Positions 27,633 to 38,364 of a stretch of DNA of 64,000 nucleotides are shown in pieces. The notes beneath the pieces were generated by a model. It was not told where the DNA came from. It searched no databases and saw only the letters and a list, made by a program, of their open reading frames with translations. The translations under genes were made by a program, and so were the position numbers. The stretch covers positions 3,756 to 67,755 of the forward strand of contig JBBIMA010000018.1 of assembly GCA_037444625.1 (NCBI GenBank), written 5' to 3'. This stretch comes from DTHT01 sp037444625 (GTDB lineage Bacteria > Acidobacteriota > Terriglobia > Bryobacterales > Bryobacteraceae). Each line of letters begins with the position of its first letter. Positions within the stretch are counted from its first letter, which is position 1.

Positions 27633-28923
27633 GACGGCAACGGCGGCGGGGCCGCGCCTGTTCGATCTGGACCGATGCGTGCACTGCGGCCTGTGCTTGA
27701 ACGCCTGTCCGACCTACCGCGAGCTGGGCCTGGAGGCCGATTCGCCGCGCGGGCGGATTTACCAGATGGTGCGCGTAGCCGAAGGGGCCGCGTCCCTGAC
27801 GGAATCCTACGTCCGGCACCTGGATTTGTGCCTGGCCTGCCGGGCTTGCGAAACCGCCTGTCCCTCGGGCGTACCTTACGGCCGCTTGATCGAGGCGGCC
27901 CGCGAGGCGATCGAGCGGGCGGTGCGCCGCCCGTGGCCGGCGCGTCTGGCGCGGCGGCTGGCGCTCGATTACCTGCTGCCCTCCCCTGCCCTGCTGCGAC
28001 TGGCCGGCGGGCTGCTGTGGATTTACGAGGCCAGCGGGTTGCGGAAGCTGGCGGAGTCCTCCGGGTTGCTGGATGAGCTGGGCGCGCCGGGCAGGCTGGC
28101 CCGACTGGCGCCTTCCGCCGAACGGCCCTTCTTCTTCCGGCATCTGGGCAAGGTTTTCCCGGCCGAAGGCGAGCGGCGCTACCGGGTGGCGTTGCTGGCG
28201 GGCTGCGTGGCGAGCGTCTCCTTCGCTCGCCTGAACGAGGCGACCGTGCGGGTGCTCACCCGGAACGGCTGCGAGGTCAGCGTGCCGCCCGGGCAAACCT
28301 GCTGCGGCGCCCTGCACGCCCACACGGGACGACTCGCGAAGGCGCGCGAGCTGGCCCGGCGCAACATTGACGCCTTCCTGGCGGGCGGCTTCGACGCCAT
28401 CCTGACCAACGCCGCCGGCTGCGGCTCGACCATGAAGGAATACGGTCAACTGCTCGAAGACGATCCCGCCTGGCGCGAGTCTGCGGCCCGTTTCGCGCGC
28501 TCGGTGCGGGACGTGACCGAATTCCTGTCTGCCATCGAGCCGGATCCCCGGCTGGGTCCCGTCCCGGCCGTGGCCACCTATCAGGATTCCTGCCACCTGG
28601 CGCACGGGCAGAAGATCCGGGCCGCGCCCCGCAAGCTGTTGCGGGCCGTACCGGGCCTGGAGTTCCGCGAGCTGCCCTTCGCCGACCTCTGCTGCGGGAG
28701 CGCCGGCATCTACAACGCGATTCACGGGGAAATGGCCGACCGGATCCTGCGCAGCCAGTTCGCCCGCATCAACGCCCTGGGAGTGGACCTGATCGCCACC
28801 GCCAACCCGGGCTGCATGTTGCAGCTCCGCTACGGCGCAGCCCGCTTCGGCCGCGGCCAGCGCGTCCGCCACGTCATCGAGGTGCTGGACGAGGCCTACC
28901 GCAACTACCGCCCGGAGCGGTAG
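27619..28923 (+). CDS. glcF: Glycolate oxidase iron-sulfur subunit
   Basis: 434 residues. Two 4Fe-4S ferredoxin motifs (CVHCGLCLNACP and CLACRACETACP) in the N-terminal part, then two CCG domains (QTCCGALHAHTG, FADLCCGSAGIYN) as in GlcF and heterodisulfide reductase subunits. It carries electrons from the flavoprotein subunit to the quinone pool. The ATG lies inside the end of glcE, so translation is coupled. It is convergent with aconitase, 33 bases away. Confidence 0.92.
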   Translation: MAASETATAAGPRLFDLDRCVHCGLCLNACPTYRELGLEADSPRGRIYQMVRVAEGAASLTESYVRHLDLCLACRACETACPSGVPYGRLIEAAREAIERAVRRPWPARLARRLALDYLLPSPALLRLAGGLLWIYEASGLRKLAESSGLLDELGAPGRLARLAPSAERPFFFRHLGKVFPAEGERRYRVALLAGCVASVSFARLNEATVRVLTRNGCEVSVPPGQTCCGALHAHTGRLAKARELARRNIDAFLAGGFDAILTNAAGCGSTMKEYGQLLEDDPAWRESAARFARSVRDVTEFLSAIEPDPRLGPVPAVATYQDSCHLAHGQKIRAAPRKLLRAVPGLEFRELPFADLCCGSAGIYNAIHGEMADRILRSQFARINALGVDLIATANPGCMLQLRYGAARFGRGQRVRHVIEVLDEAYRNYRPER

Positions 28924-28956
28924 CTCCGGCCCGCCACGCGCAGGGCCGTCCCGGCC

Positions 28957-31653
<2,697 letters not shown>

Positions 31654-31661
31654 CGTGGGCT

Positions 31662-31667
31662 ATTGTA
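31662..31667 (-). promoter_or_regulatory. -10 element of acnA, leaderless type
   Basis: TACAAT on the minus strand ends eight bases before the acnA ATG. RNA would start at or within two bases of the start codon. No purine-rich ribosome binding site lies between them and no clear -35 is visible. Confidence 0.55.
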
Positions 31668-31737
31668 CTCCCGGCGGGACGAGGATCGGGCGGGCCCTGC
31701 CCGGGGCCGGTACATGCCGGGTCGCGGGGCCGCACAC

Positions 31738-31743
31738 TATAAT
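31738..31743 (+). promoter_or_regulatory. Consensus -10 of the symporter gene, leaderless type
   Basis: TATAAT at 31738-31743 is followed by six bases and the GTG at 31750. The predicted RNA start coincides with this codon. The in-frame ATG at 31714 would lie upstream of the promoter element, which argues for the GTG start. Confidence 0.6.
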
Positions 31744-31749
31744 CGCAGG

Positions 31750-33531
31750 GTGCAACTCTCCGCTCTGGACTGGCTGGTCATCGGCTTGTATTTCCTGCTC
31801 AGCCTGGCGATCGGGCTGTATTACAAGGCCCGCGCCGGCCGCAGCACGCAGGAGTTTTTCCTCTCCGGGCGCGACGTGCCCTGGTGGCTGGCGGGGACCT
31901 CGATGGTCGCCACCACCTTCGCCGCCGACACGCCTCTGGCGGTCACCGGGCTGGTGGCCAAGGGCGGCATCGCGGGCAACTGGCTGTGGTGGAACTTCGT
32001 GGCGGGCGGCATGCTGACGGTGTTTTTCTACGCCCGGCTCTGGCGGCGGGCGGGCGTAATGACCGACGTCGAGTTCGCCGAACTGCGCTACGCCGGAGCC
32101 CCGGCCGCCTTCCTGCGGGGCTTCCGCGCCCTGTATCTGGGCCTGCCCATCAACTGCATCGTGCTGGGCTGGGTGAACCTGGCCATGGTCAAGATCCTCG
32201 AGCACGTGCTGGGCGTCTCCAAGATTCAGGCCCTGGGCCTGACGCTGGGCATGATCGCCCTGACCTCGCTGATCTCGACGCTTTCCGGCCTGTGGGGCGT
32301 GCTGGTGACGGATTTCTTCCAGTTCGCCATTGCCATGGGCATGGTCATCGTGCTGGCGGTTTTCGCGGTCGGGGCGGTTGGGGGAATGGACAGCCTGCTG
32401 GTGCGGCTGGAGGCGGTGGACCGCTTGCGCGCCGCAGCCTCCGGCGGGCAGGGCTCCCTGCTGAGTTTCGTGCCGGACCTGCACTCCGCCTGGATGCCCA
32501 TGCTGACCTTCCTGGTCTATATCTCGCTGAACTGGTGGGCGACCTGGTATCCCGGGGCCGAGCCCGGCGGCGGCGGGTTCGTGGCCCAGCGCATGTTCTC
32601 GGCCAAGGATGAGAAGCATTCCCTGCTGGCCACCTTGTGGTTCCAGATCGCGCACTACGCCCTGCGTCCCTGGCCCTGGATCCTGACCGCGCTGGCGGCG
32701 CTGGTGTTGTATCCCGGCCTGGCCGATCCCGAGGTGGGCTACTTGCAAGTGATGGTCCACCACCTGCCTGCCTCACTCCGGGGGCTGATGGTGGCGGCCT
32801 TCGCGGCCGCCTTCATGTCCACCATCGCGACTCAGTTGAACTGGGGCGCCAGCTACCTGGTGAACGATTTTTATCGCCGCTTCGTGCGGCCGGGCGCCGG
32901 CGAGCGCCACTACGTGCTGGCCTCCCGGCTGGCGACCCTCCTTCTGACCTTGGTCTCGGCGGTGGTGACCTTCTACATGACCTCGATCGCGGCGGCCTGG
33001 AAGCTGCTGATCGTCACCGGCGCGGGCACCGGCGGCGTCCTGCTGCTGCGCTGGTACTGGTGGCGAATCAACGCCTGGAGCGAGGTTTCCTCGATGATCG
33101 CGGCCTTCGCGGTCTCCCTGACCATGCAGCTTGCCTGGGGCCTGGACAGCGATGATCCCCTGGGCTTCGCCTGGATCATGATCGTCACCATCGCCCTCAC
33201 CACGGCGGTTTGGCTGACGGTGACGCTGCTGACCCGGCCGGAGCCGGTGGAAACGCTGCTCGCCTTCTATCGCCGGGTGCGGCCCTCCGGCCCCGGTTGG
33301 GCGCCGATCGCCCGGCTGGCGTCGGAACTGCCTCGGCCGGCGGACGGCCGGCGGAACCTGGCCGACGCCCTGGCCGGCTGCGTGCTGATTTACGGGGCGC
33401 TGTTCGGGGTGGGCAAGCTCTTGTTGAAACAATCCGGGACCGGGCTGTTGATGCTGGCCTGCGCCCTGGCGGCCGGGGCCTTCATCTACCGCGACCTCAG
33501 CCGGCGAGGCTGGCATGCGGCGGCGGATTAG
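31750..33531 (+). CDS. Sodium:solute symporter (SSS family)
   Basis: 593 residues with about 13 membrane segments. Family features include an N-terminal LSALDWLVIGLYFLLSLAIG, the GRSTQEFFLSGRDVPWWLAG loop, and the FMSTIATQLNWGASYLVNDFYRRFV segment typical of SSS transporters. It takes up a solute, here probably a sugar or sugar acid, with sodium. The open frame extends far upstream, but the GTG at 31750 fits the family start and the TATAAT six bases before it. Its 3' end overlaps the next gene by 17 bases, tying it to that secreted glycosidase-like protein. Confidence 0.92.
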   Translation: MQLSALDWLVIGLYFLLSLAIGLYYKARAGRSTQEFFLSGRDVPWWLAGTSMVATTFAADTPLAVTGLVAKGGIAGNWLWWNFVAGGMLTVFFYARLWRRAGVMTDVEFAELRYAGAPAAFLRGFRALYLGLPINCIVLGWVNLAMVKILEHVLGVSKIQALGLTLGMIALTSLISTLSGLWGVLVTDFFQFAIAMGMVIVLAVFAVGAVGGMDSLLVRLEAVDRLRAAASGGQGSLLSFVPDLHSAWMPMLTFLVYISLNWWATWYPGAEPGGGGFVAQRMFSAKDEKHSLLATLWFQIAHYALRPWPWILTALAALVLYPGLADPEVGYLQVMVHHLPASLRGLMVAAFAAAFMSTIATQLNWGASYLVNDFYRRFVRPGAGERHYVLASRLATLLLTLVSAVVTFYMTSIAAAWKLLIVTGAGTGGVLLLRWYWWRINAWSEVSSMIAAFAVSLTMQLAWGLDSDDPLGFAWIMIVTIALTTAVWLTVTLLTRPEPVETLLAFYRRVRPSGPGWAPIARLASELPRPADGRRNLADALAGCVLIYGALFGVGKLLLKQSGTGLLMLACALAAGAFIYRDLSRRGWHAAAD

Positions 33532-36283
33532 CGGGCTGCTCGCCCTGGCGGCGGCCGCTTGGGCCGGCCCGGTCGAGTTCGGCCGGGAAGAGTTCGAGCG
33601 CGCCCTGCGCGAGCGCGGGCTGAATCCCGCCCGCTTCCGCCTGCGCACGGAGCTCGACACCGAGGCGCCCGAGAGTTATCGCATCGTCCCGGGCCTGATC
33701 ACCGGAGGCGATCTGCGCGGCCTGATGTACGGGCTGCTCGAGGCGGCCGAGCAGATCCGCCACACCGGCCGCCTCTCGGCCGCCCGCGGCCGCCCGGCCA
33801 CCGCCTTGCGCGGCATCCGGTGGTTCCTGCACAACCGGGACCTCGAACAAGACTGGTATTACTCCCGCCGGCACTGGCTGGATTTGTTCGCCTGGCTGGC
33901 GCGCTGCCGTTTCAATCGCTTCAATCTGGTCTTCGCGCACCAGACCAATTATCTGGCCCCGCCCTATCCCTTCTGGCTCGCGCCGGAGGAATTCCCCGAG
34001 ATTCGGGTGCCGGGGCTGGCGGCGCTGGAGCGCGAGCGGAACCTCGAGATGCTGCGGTTCGTCTCGCAGGCGGCCGCCGATCACGGCCTGGATTTCACCC
34101 TCGGCATCTGGGAGCACGACGTACAGCCCGGCATGAAACCCACGGTGGTCGGTCTGGGCCCCGATAACATCGGCCCCTACAGTTACGTCGCCCTGCGCAA
34201 ACTGCTGGCCGCCTGCCCCGCCATTCGCAGCCTCCAGGTGCGGACCAACGCGGAATCCGGCATTCCGCCCGAGCGCCAGGTTCCCTTTTACCGGGACTAT
34301 GTGTTCCGCGCCCTGCGCGAGGCCGGCCGCCGCGTCACACTCGATCTGCGCGCCTGGTCGCCGGCCCCGGGAATGATCGAGGCCGCCCGCAGCGCCGGCG
34401 TCCCTCTGCGGGTTTCGGCCAAATACTGGGCGGAACATCTCGGCCGGCCTTACCAGCCGGCGGAAACTTTCCCCGGCTACAGTTACTCGAACTTACTGGA
34501 AAAGCCCCGGCCTTACGAGTTCTTTTGGGAAGTCTGGGCGCTCGGTTCGCATCGCGTGCTGCTCTGGGGCGACCCGGATTACGTGCGCCGCGCCGTGCCC
34601 ACCTTCGCGCTCTCCGGCTCGGCCGGCTTCGAGATTGACCCGCCCCTGGCCCAGAAAGGCTTCGGAAACCGGCCGGGCAAGTGGGGCGTGTTCACCCCGG
34701 CCGCGAAGGATCGCGTCTGGTGGACCTGGGAATTCGAACGTTACTGGCTCTTCTACCTGCTCTGGGGCCGGCTGAGCTACGATCCCAAGACTCCCTCCCG
34801 GGTCTGGACCGACCAGTTCCGCCGGCGTTTCGGCGCGGCCGCGATGGACGCCCTGGAAGCCTACCAGGCGGCCGGCGGGGTGCTCAGCGAACTGGTGGCG
34901 GTTCACCTGGCCGATCCCAACATGTACTTGTGGCCGGAAGTCAACCCCGGCGGGCTGATTGACGCGTATCTGGAAACGCCGCCCAGCGACTGGCGTTACG
35001 TGGCCTCCATCGCTGAGGCGGTCGAGAACCGCCTGAAGGGCGCCGCCTCCGCCAAGCAAACGCCTCATCAGACCGCCGCCCGGCTGCGCGCGACGGCGGC
35101 GCGGATCGAACAGGCGACGGCGCGGGCGCGGGCCGCGGCCGGCGCTTCCTCGCCCGAATGGCGGGCTTCGGAGCCGGATTTCCTGGTGCTGGCGTCGCTG
35201 GCGCGGTATCACGCCCACAAGCAGATCGCCGCCTATGAATTGGCGTGGTTCTACCGCACGGCCGAGCGGGAGGCCCTCCGGGCGGCTCGCCGGGAGCTGG
35301 AGGCCGCCCGGCAGGTCTGGCAGAGACTGGCCGCGCTGACCGACGGGCTCTATCCTGCCGAAATGGCCTACGGCCCGGCCGACGTCGGTCATTGGAAGGA
35401 CCGGCTGCCCTACGTCGAGCATGATTTGAAGACCGTAGCCGAGCGGGAGCGCATCTTCGAGCAACTGGGCCGGTTCGATTACGGTTTCGATTTCGGCGGG
35501 CCGGTGGCGCGCCCCCGGGGCGGGGCCGCCTACCGCAACTATCCTTACATTTGGAGCCACACGGTCGAGCCGCGCTTTCAGGCGGTCGGTCCGGACACCG
35601 AGTTCTCCGAGGAGCGTGGCTACGGCTGGCTGAGCGCCGGCCCTCGCCGGGCGCACGCCTTGCCGCTTGCACCTTATGCGGAGATTCGCTCAGCGGTGAA
35701 AGAGCCCCGGCGGCTGCCCGAAAACGTGCTCTACGGAGACTGGATCGAGGGCCGTGGGGCGCAGACCTTCCGGGTGCGAACCGGAGAGGGCCGCTTCCGG
35801 GTCCTAAGGCTCGGCCCCGACGGCCCCCATGACGCCGGGCTGCTGGCCGCCCGGCAAGGCTATCTGGACGTCGTGTTTCCCGAGGGCCTCTGGCTGGCCG
35901 GCGGCCTGGTCCTCCGGCGGGAGCCGCCCCACCCGCCCGAGGCGCTGCCGCCGCCGCCCAAGCCTGCCCCTCGCCCGACCATCCTCCATGAAGCGCCCGC
36001 GAGCGCCCCGCCCGGCCGGCCCCTCAAGCTGGCCCTGCGGATTTGGCCCGCCCCGGCCGGCGTGCGCCTCCATTACCGCCCCGTGAATCAACTGGCGCGG
36101 TTCAAGACCTTGGAGGCGACCGGCCCGCAACCGGTCTTTGTCATTTCCGGCGAAGACTTGTCGCCCCGCTGGGACTTGATGTATTACTTCGAAATTCTGG
36201 GCCGCGCCGGCGCCGGCTGGTTCCAGCCCGATCCCGCCCTAGCCACGCCTTACTACGTAATCAGGATCGAAGAAGGACCCTGA
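33515..36283 (+). CDS. Large secreted glycoside-hydrolase-like protein (alpha-glucuronidase-like architecture)
   Basis: 922 residues. MRRRISGLLALAAAAWAGPVEF is a Sec signal peptide. After an N-terminal alpha/beta region with GGDLRGLMYGLLEAAEQIRHTG, a segment also seen before the barrel in GH20, GH67 and GH115 enzymes, comes a TIM-barrel-like part (RGIRWFLHNRDLEQDWYYSR, WLARCRFNRFNLVFAHQTNY, LDFTLGIWEHD), a helical middle (about 430-620) and a C-terminal beta part (about 640-922). I cannot name the family with certainty; a glucuronidase-type hydrolase is the best guess. Overlap with the symporter gene suggests joint use of one substrate. Confidence 0.6.
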   Translation: MRRRISGLLALAAAAWAGPVEFGREEFERALRERGLNPARFRLRTELDTEAPESYRIVPGLITGGDLRGLMYGLLEAAEQIRHTGRLSAARGRPATALRGIRWFLHNRDLEQDWYYSRRHWLDLFAWLARCRFNRFNLVFAHQTNYLAPPYPFWLAPEEFPEIRVPGLAALERERNLEMLRFVSQAAADHGLDFTLGIWEHDVQPGMKPTVVGLGPDNIGPYSYVALRKLLAACPAIRSLQVRTNAESGIPPERQVPFYRDYVFRALREAGRRVTLDLRAWSPAPGMIEAARSAGVPLRVSAKYWAEHLGRPYQPAETFPGYSYSNLLEKPRPYEFFWEVWALGSHRVLLWGDPDYVRRAVPTFALSGSAGFEIDPPLAQKGFGNRPGKWGVFTPAAKDRVWWTWEFERYWLFYLLWGRLSYDPKTPSRVWTDQFRRRFGAAAMDALEAYQAAGGVLSELVAVHLADPNMYLWPEVNPGGLIDAYLETPPSDWRYVASIAEAVENRLKGAASAKQTPHQTAARLRATAARIEQATARARAAAGASSPEWRASEPDFLVLASLARYHAHKQIAAYELAWFYRTAEREALRAARRELEAARQVWQRLAALTDGLYPAEMAYGPADVGHWKDRLPYVEHDLKTVAERERIFEQLGRFDYGFDFGGPVARPRGGAAYRNYPYIWSHTVEPRFQAVGPDTEFSEERGYGWLSAGPRRAHALPLAPYAEIRSAVKEPRRLPENVLYGDWIEGRGAQTFRVRTGEGRFRVLRLGPDGPHDAGLLAARQGYLDVVFPEGLWLAGGLVLRREPPHPPEALPPPPKPAPRPTILHEAPASAPPGRPLKLALRIWPAPAGVRLHYRPVNQLARFKTLEATGPQPVFVISGEDLSPRWDLMYYFEILGRAGAGWFQPDPALATPYYVIRIEEGP

Positions 36284-36359
36284 GCCAGCCGCTCCCGGGG
36301 CGAATTTCCTGTTTTCATTTCCCGCCGCCGGGAGCATACTATTTACCGGGAGGTGCCCG

Positions 36360-36719
36360 ATGCCGGTATCCAGGCTCGTGCAGTTGATCCGCCGCGCCAA
36401 GCCCCTGACCCTCGAGGAAGGCCTGAACATCCTCAAGCGGGATCATTACCGCTGCCAGTACTGCGGTCTGGACGGCGCGGCCAGCTTCGAGAACTACCTG
36501 GTGATGTCGGTGGATTTCGTCGTACCGCGGGCCAAAGGCGGCAAGAAGGAGCCGCGCAACCTGGTGGCCGCCTGCCGCCCGTGCAATCTCCTCAAGGGCC
36601 GCCGCTCCTTCCACAGCTTCGAGGAGGCTAAAGCTTACGTGCTCAAGCGCCGCGAGGAACTGCGCAAGGAGTGGGAATCCCGGATGGCGCGCTTGAAGGG
36701 CCACCGGGCGGCCGGCTAG
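36360..36719 (+). CDS. HNH-type nuclease with variant active site
   Basis: 119 residues. Two zinc knuckles frame the beta-beta-alpha-metal fold: CQYC (Cys32, Cys35) and CRPC (Cys72, Cys75). The core reads SVDFVVPRAKGGKKEPRNLVAACRPCNLLKG. Canonical enzymes have Asp-His at the start of this motif; here it is Asp52-Phe53, so the first catalytic histidine is absent while Asn67 and Asn76 remain. It may be a nicking, weakly active or binding-only variant. GGGAGG lies six bases before the ATG and a CATACT/TACTAT -10 at 36335-36342. Confidence 0.8.
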   Translation: MPVSRLVQLIRRAKPLTLEEGLNILKRDHYRCQYCGLDGAASFENYLVMSVDFVVPRAKGGKKEPRNLVAACRPCNLLKGRRSFHSFEEAKAYVLKRREELRKEWESRMARLKGHRAAG

Positions 36720-36782
36720 CCGGCCGGGGCGCGCTGCTCCACCCGCCTCTCCCGGGCGGGGCGGTTCCCCCCGCCCGCGGCG

Positions 36783-36788
36783 TACAAT
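36783..36788 (+). promoter_or_regulatory. -10 element of the sulfatase gene, leaderless type
   Basis: TACAAT ends seven bases before the ATG at 36796 within very GC-rich flanks. No ribosome binding site can fit between the expected RNA start and the ATG. Confidence 0.55.
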
Positions 36789-36795
36789 AGCGCCG

Positions 36796-38280
36796 ATGCT
36801 CACCCGCCGCCAGTTCTGCGCTGCGCCGGTCATCTTCGCCCGCAGGCCGCCGGAGCGCCCCAACTTCCTCTTCCTCATCTCCGACGACCACGCGGGCTAT
36901 GTGCTGGGGGCGGACGGCGACCGCCTGGCGCGCACTCCCAACCTGGACCGCCTCGCCGCCCAGGGCGTTCGTTTCGCCCGCCATTATTGCAACGCGCCGG
37001 TGTGCACCCCTTCCCGCCAGTCGTTTCTCACCGGCCTGATGCCCCACGCCGTCGGGGTTACCGTGCTCCGAACCGCCCTCCGCGAGGACCAGCCTACTTT
37101 GGCCCGGCAGTTGCGCGCCGCCGGTTACTCGACCGCCGTCTTCGGCAAGATGCATTTCAACCGCCCTCCCGCCCCGGGCCAGCACGGCTTCCAGCTCGTG
37201 ATGACCGAGGCGGCCGTGGCCGAGGGCTGGAACCGCGAGGTGCGCCCGCGCCCCGTCCCGCCGGAGATCAAGACCAAGCCCCCCTGGCGGCCCTTCAAAG
37301 ATCCGGCGCGCATCTGGCTCAACGCCGACAAACTTCCTTTCCCGCGTTATGACGAAGAGATGCGCGGCACTTACATCGCCCGCCGGGCCGCACGCTTCCT
37401 GGAGGAACACCAAGGCGGGCCTTTCGCCCTCTGGGTCAGTTTTCAGGAGCCGCATTCGCCCTTCGATTTCCCGGTGGAGGACCGCGACCTGTTCGATCCC
37501 GCACGCTTCTCCCCGCCCCCGGTGGGACCGGAGGACGCCTGGCAGATCCCGCTCATCTTTCGCGGACTGAGCGAGCGCGACAAACAGGGCATCATCGCCG
37601 CCTACTATACTTCCGTAGCTTTCCTGGACCGGAACATCGGCCGCGTGCTGGAGGCGCTCCGGCGGACGGGGCTGGAGCGCAACACTCTGGTCGTCTACAT
37701 GGGCGACAACGGCTATTGCCTGGGGCATCACGGGCGCTTCGAGAAGCACTGCTGCTACGAACCGGCCATCCGCATTCCGCTGCTGGTGCGCCGGCCGGGT
37801 CGCACCCGCCCGGCCGTGGTGCGCGATCTCACCGAAGCCGTGGACATCGCCCCCACGGTGCTCGATCTGCTGGGAGTCGAGCCGCTTCCCAACCCGCACG
37901 GGCGGAGCCTCCGTCCCTATCTGGAAGGCCGCCGGCCGGCACAGCCGCGCGACTACATCTTCAGCGAGTATCTGGAAAACGAAGAGGCCTGCGTCCGCAC
38001 CGCCCGCTTCAAGCTGGTCTTCTGCTCCGGCCGGCGGGAGCGCCAGGACGGCTACCGGACCGACCGCCCCACGCCCGGGCGCTGGATCCGGCTCTACGAC
38101 CTGGAGGCCGATCCCGGCGAGTTCACCGACGTTGCGGGGAAGTATCCCGAGCAGGCGGCTCACTTGCAACGCCTGATGCTGGAGCATTTCCGCCGGACGC
38201 ATCCCGAGGCGGCCGCCGAGCCCAAGGGACTCTCGGTTCCCGAAGCGATCGAGTTTTACCTTCGCCCGCGCGACGCTTAG
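36796..38280 (+). CDS. Exported sulfatase (type I, formylglycine)
   Basis: 494 residues. MLTRRQFCAAPVIFARR looks like a short Tat-type signal. Metal residues lie in the Asp pair of LFLISDDHAGY; the formylglycine site is Cys70 in CTPSRQSFLTG (the CxPxR signature), so an anaerobic or aerobic maturase is needed. Further signatures are FGKMHF, FALWVSFQEPHSPFD and VVYMGDNGYCLGHHGRFEKH. It removes sulfate esters, probably from polysaccharides, in the periplasm. Neighbours are glycan-active enzymes. Confidence 0.93.
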   Translation: MLTRRQFCAAPVIFARRPPERPNFLFLISDDHAGYVLGADGDRLARTPNLDRLAAQGVRFARHYCNAPVCTPSRQSFLTGLMPHAVGVTVLRTALREDQPTLARQLRAAGYSTAVFGKMHFNRPPAPGQHGFQLVMTEAAVAEGWNREVRPRPVPPEIKTKPPWRPFKDPARIWLNADKLPFPRYDEEMRGTYIARRAARFLEEHQGGPFALWVSFQEPHSPFDFPVEDRDLFDPARFSPPPVGPEDAWQIPLIFRGLSERDKQGIIAAYYTSVAFLDRNIGRVLEALRRTGLERNTLVVYMGDNGYCLGHHGRFEKHCCYEPAIRIPLLVRRPGRTRPAVVRDLTEAVDIAPTVLDLLGVEPLPNPHGRSLRPYLEGRRPAQPRDYIFSEYLENEEACVRTARFKLVFCSGRRERQDGYRTDRPTPGRWIRLYDLEADPGEFTDVAGKYPEQAAHLQRLMLEHFRRTHPEAAAEPKGLSVPEAIEFYLRPRDA

Positions 38281-38350
38281 CCCGACCCGAACTTCCCGGC
38301 ATCCACGCCGCCTCAGGGCAGCCTGTCGAACCGCACCGCGCCCGGCGCGA

Positions 38351-38356
38351 TATACT
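38351..38356 (+). promoter_or_regulatory. -10 element of the GH28 gene, leaderless type
   Basis: TATACT ends eight bases before the ATG at 38365 (GCCGCTTT between). RNA would start within about two bases of the ATG and no ribosome binding site is present. Confidence 0.5.
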
Positions 38357-38364
38357 GCCGCTTT

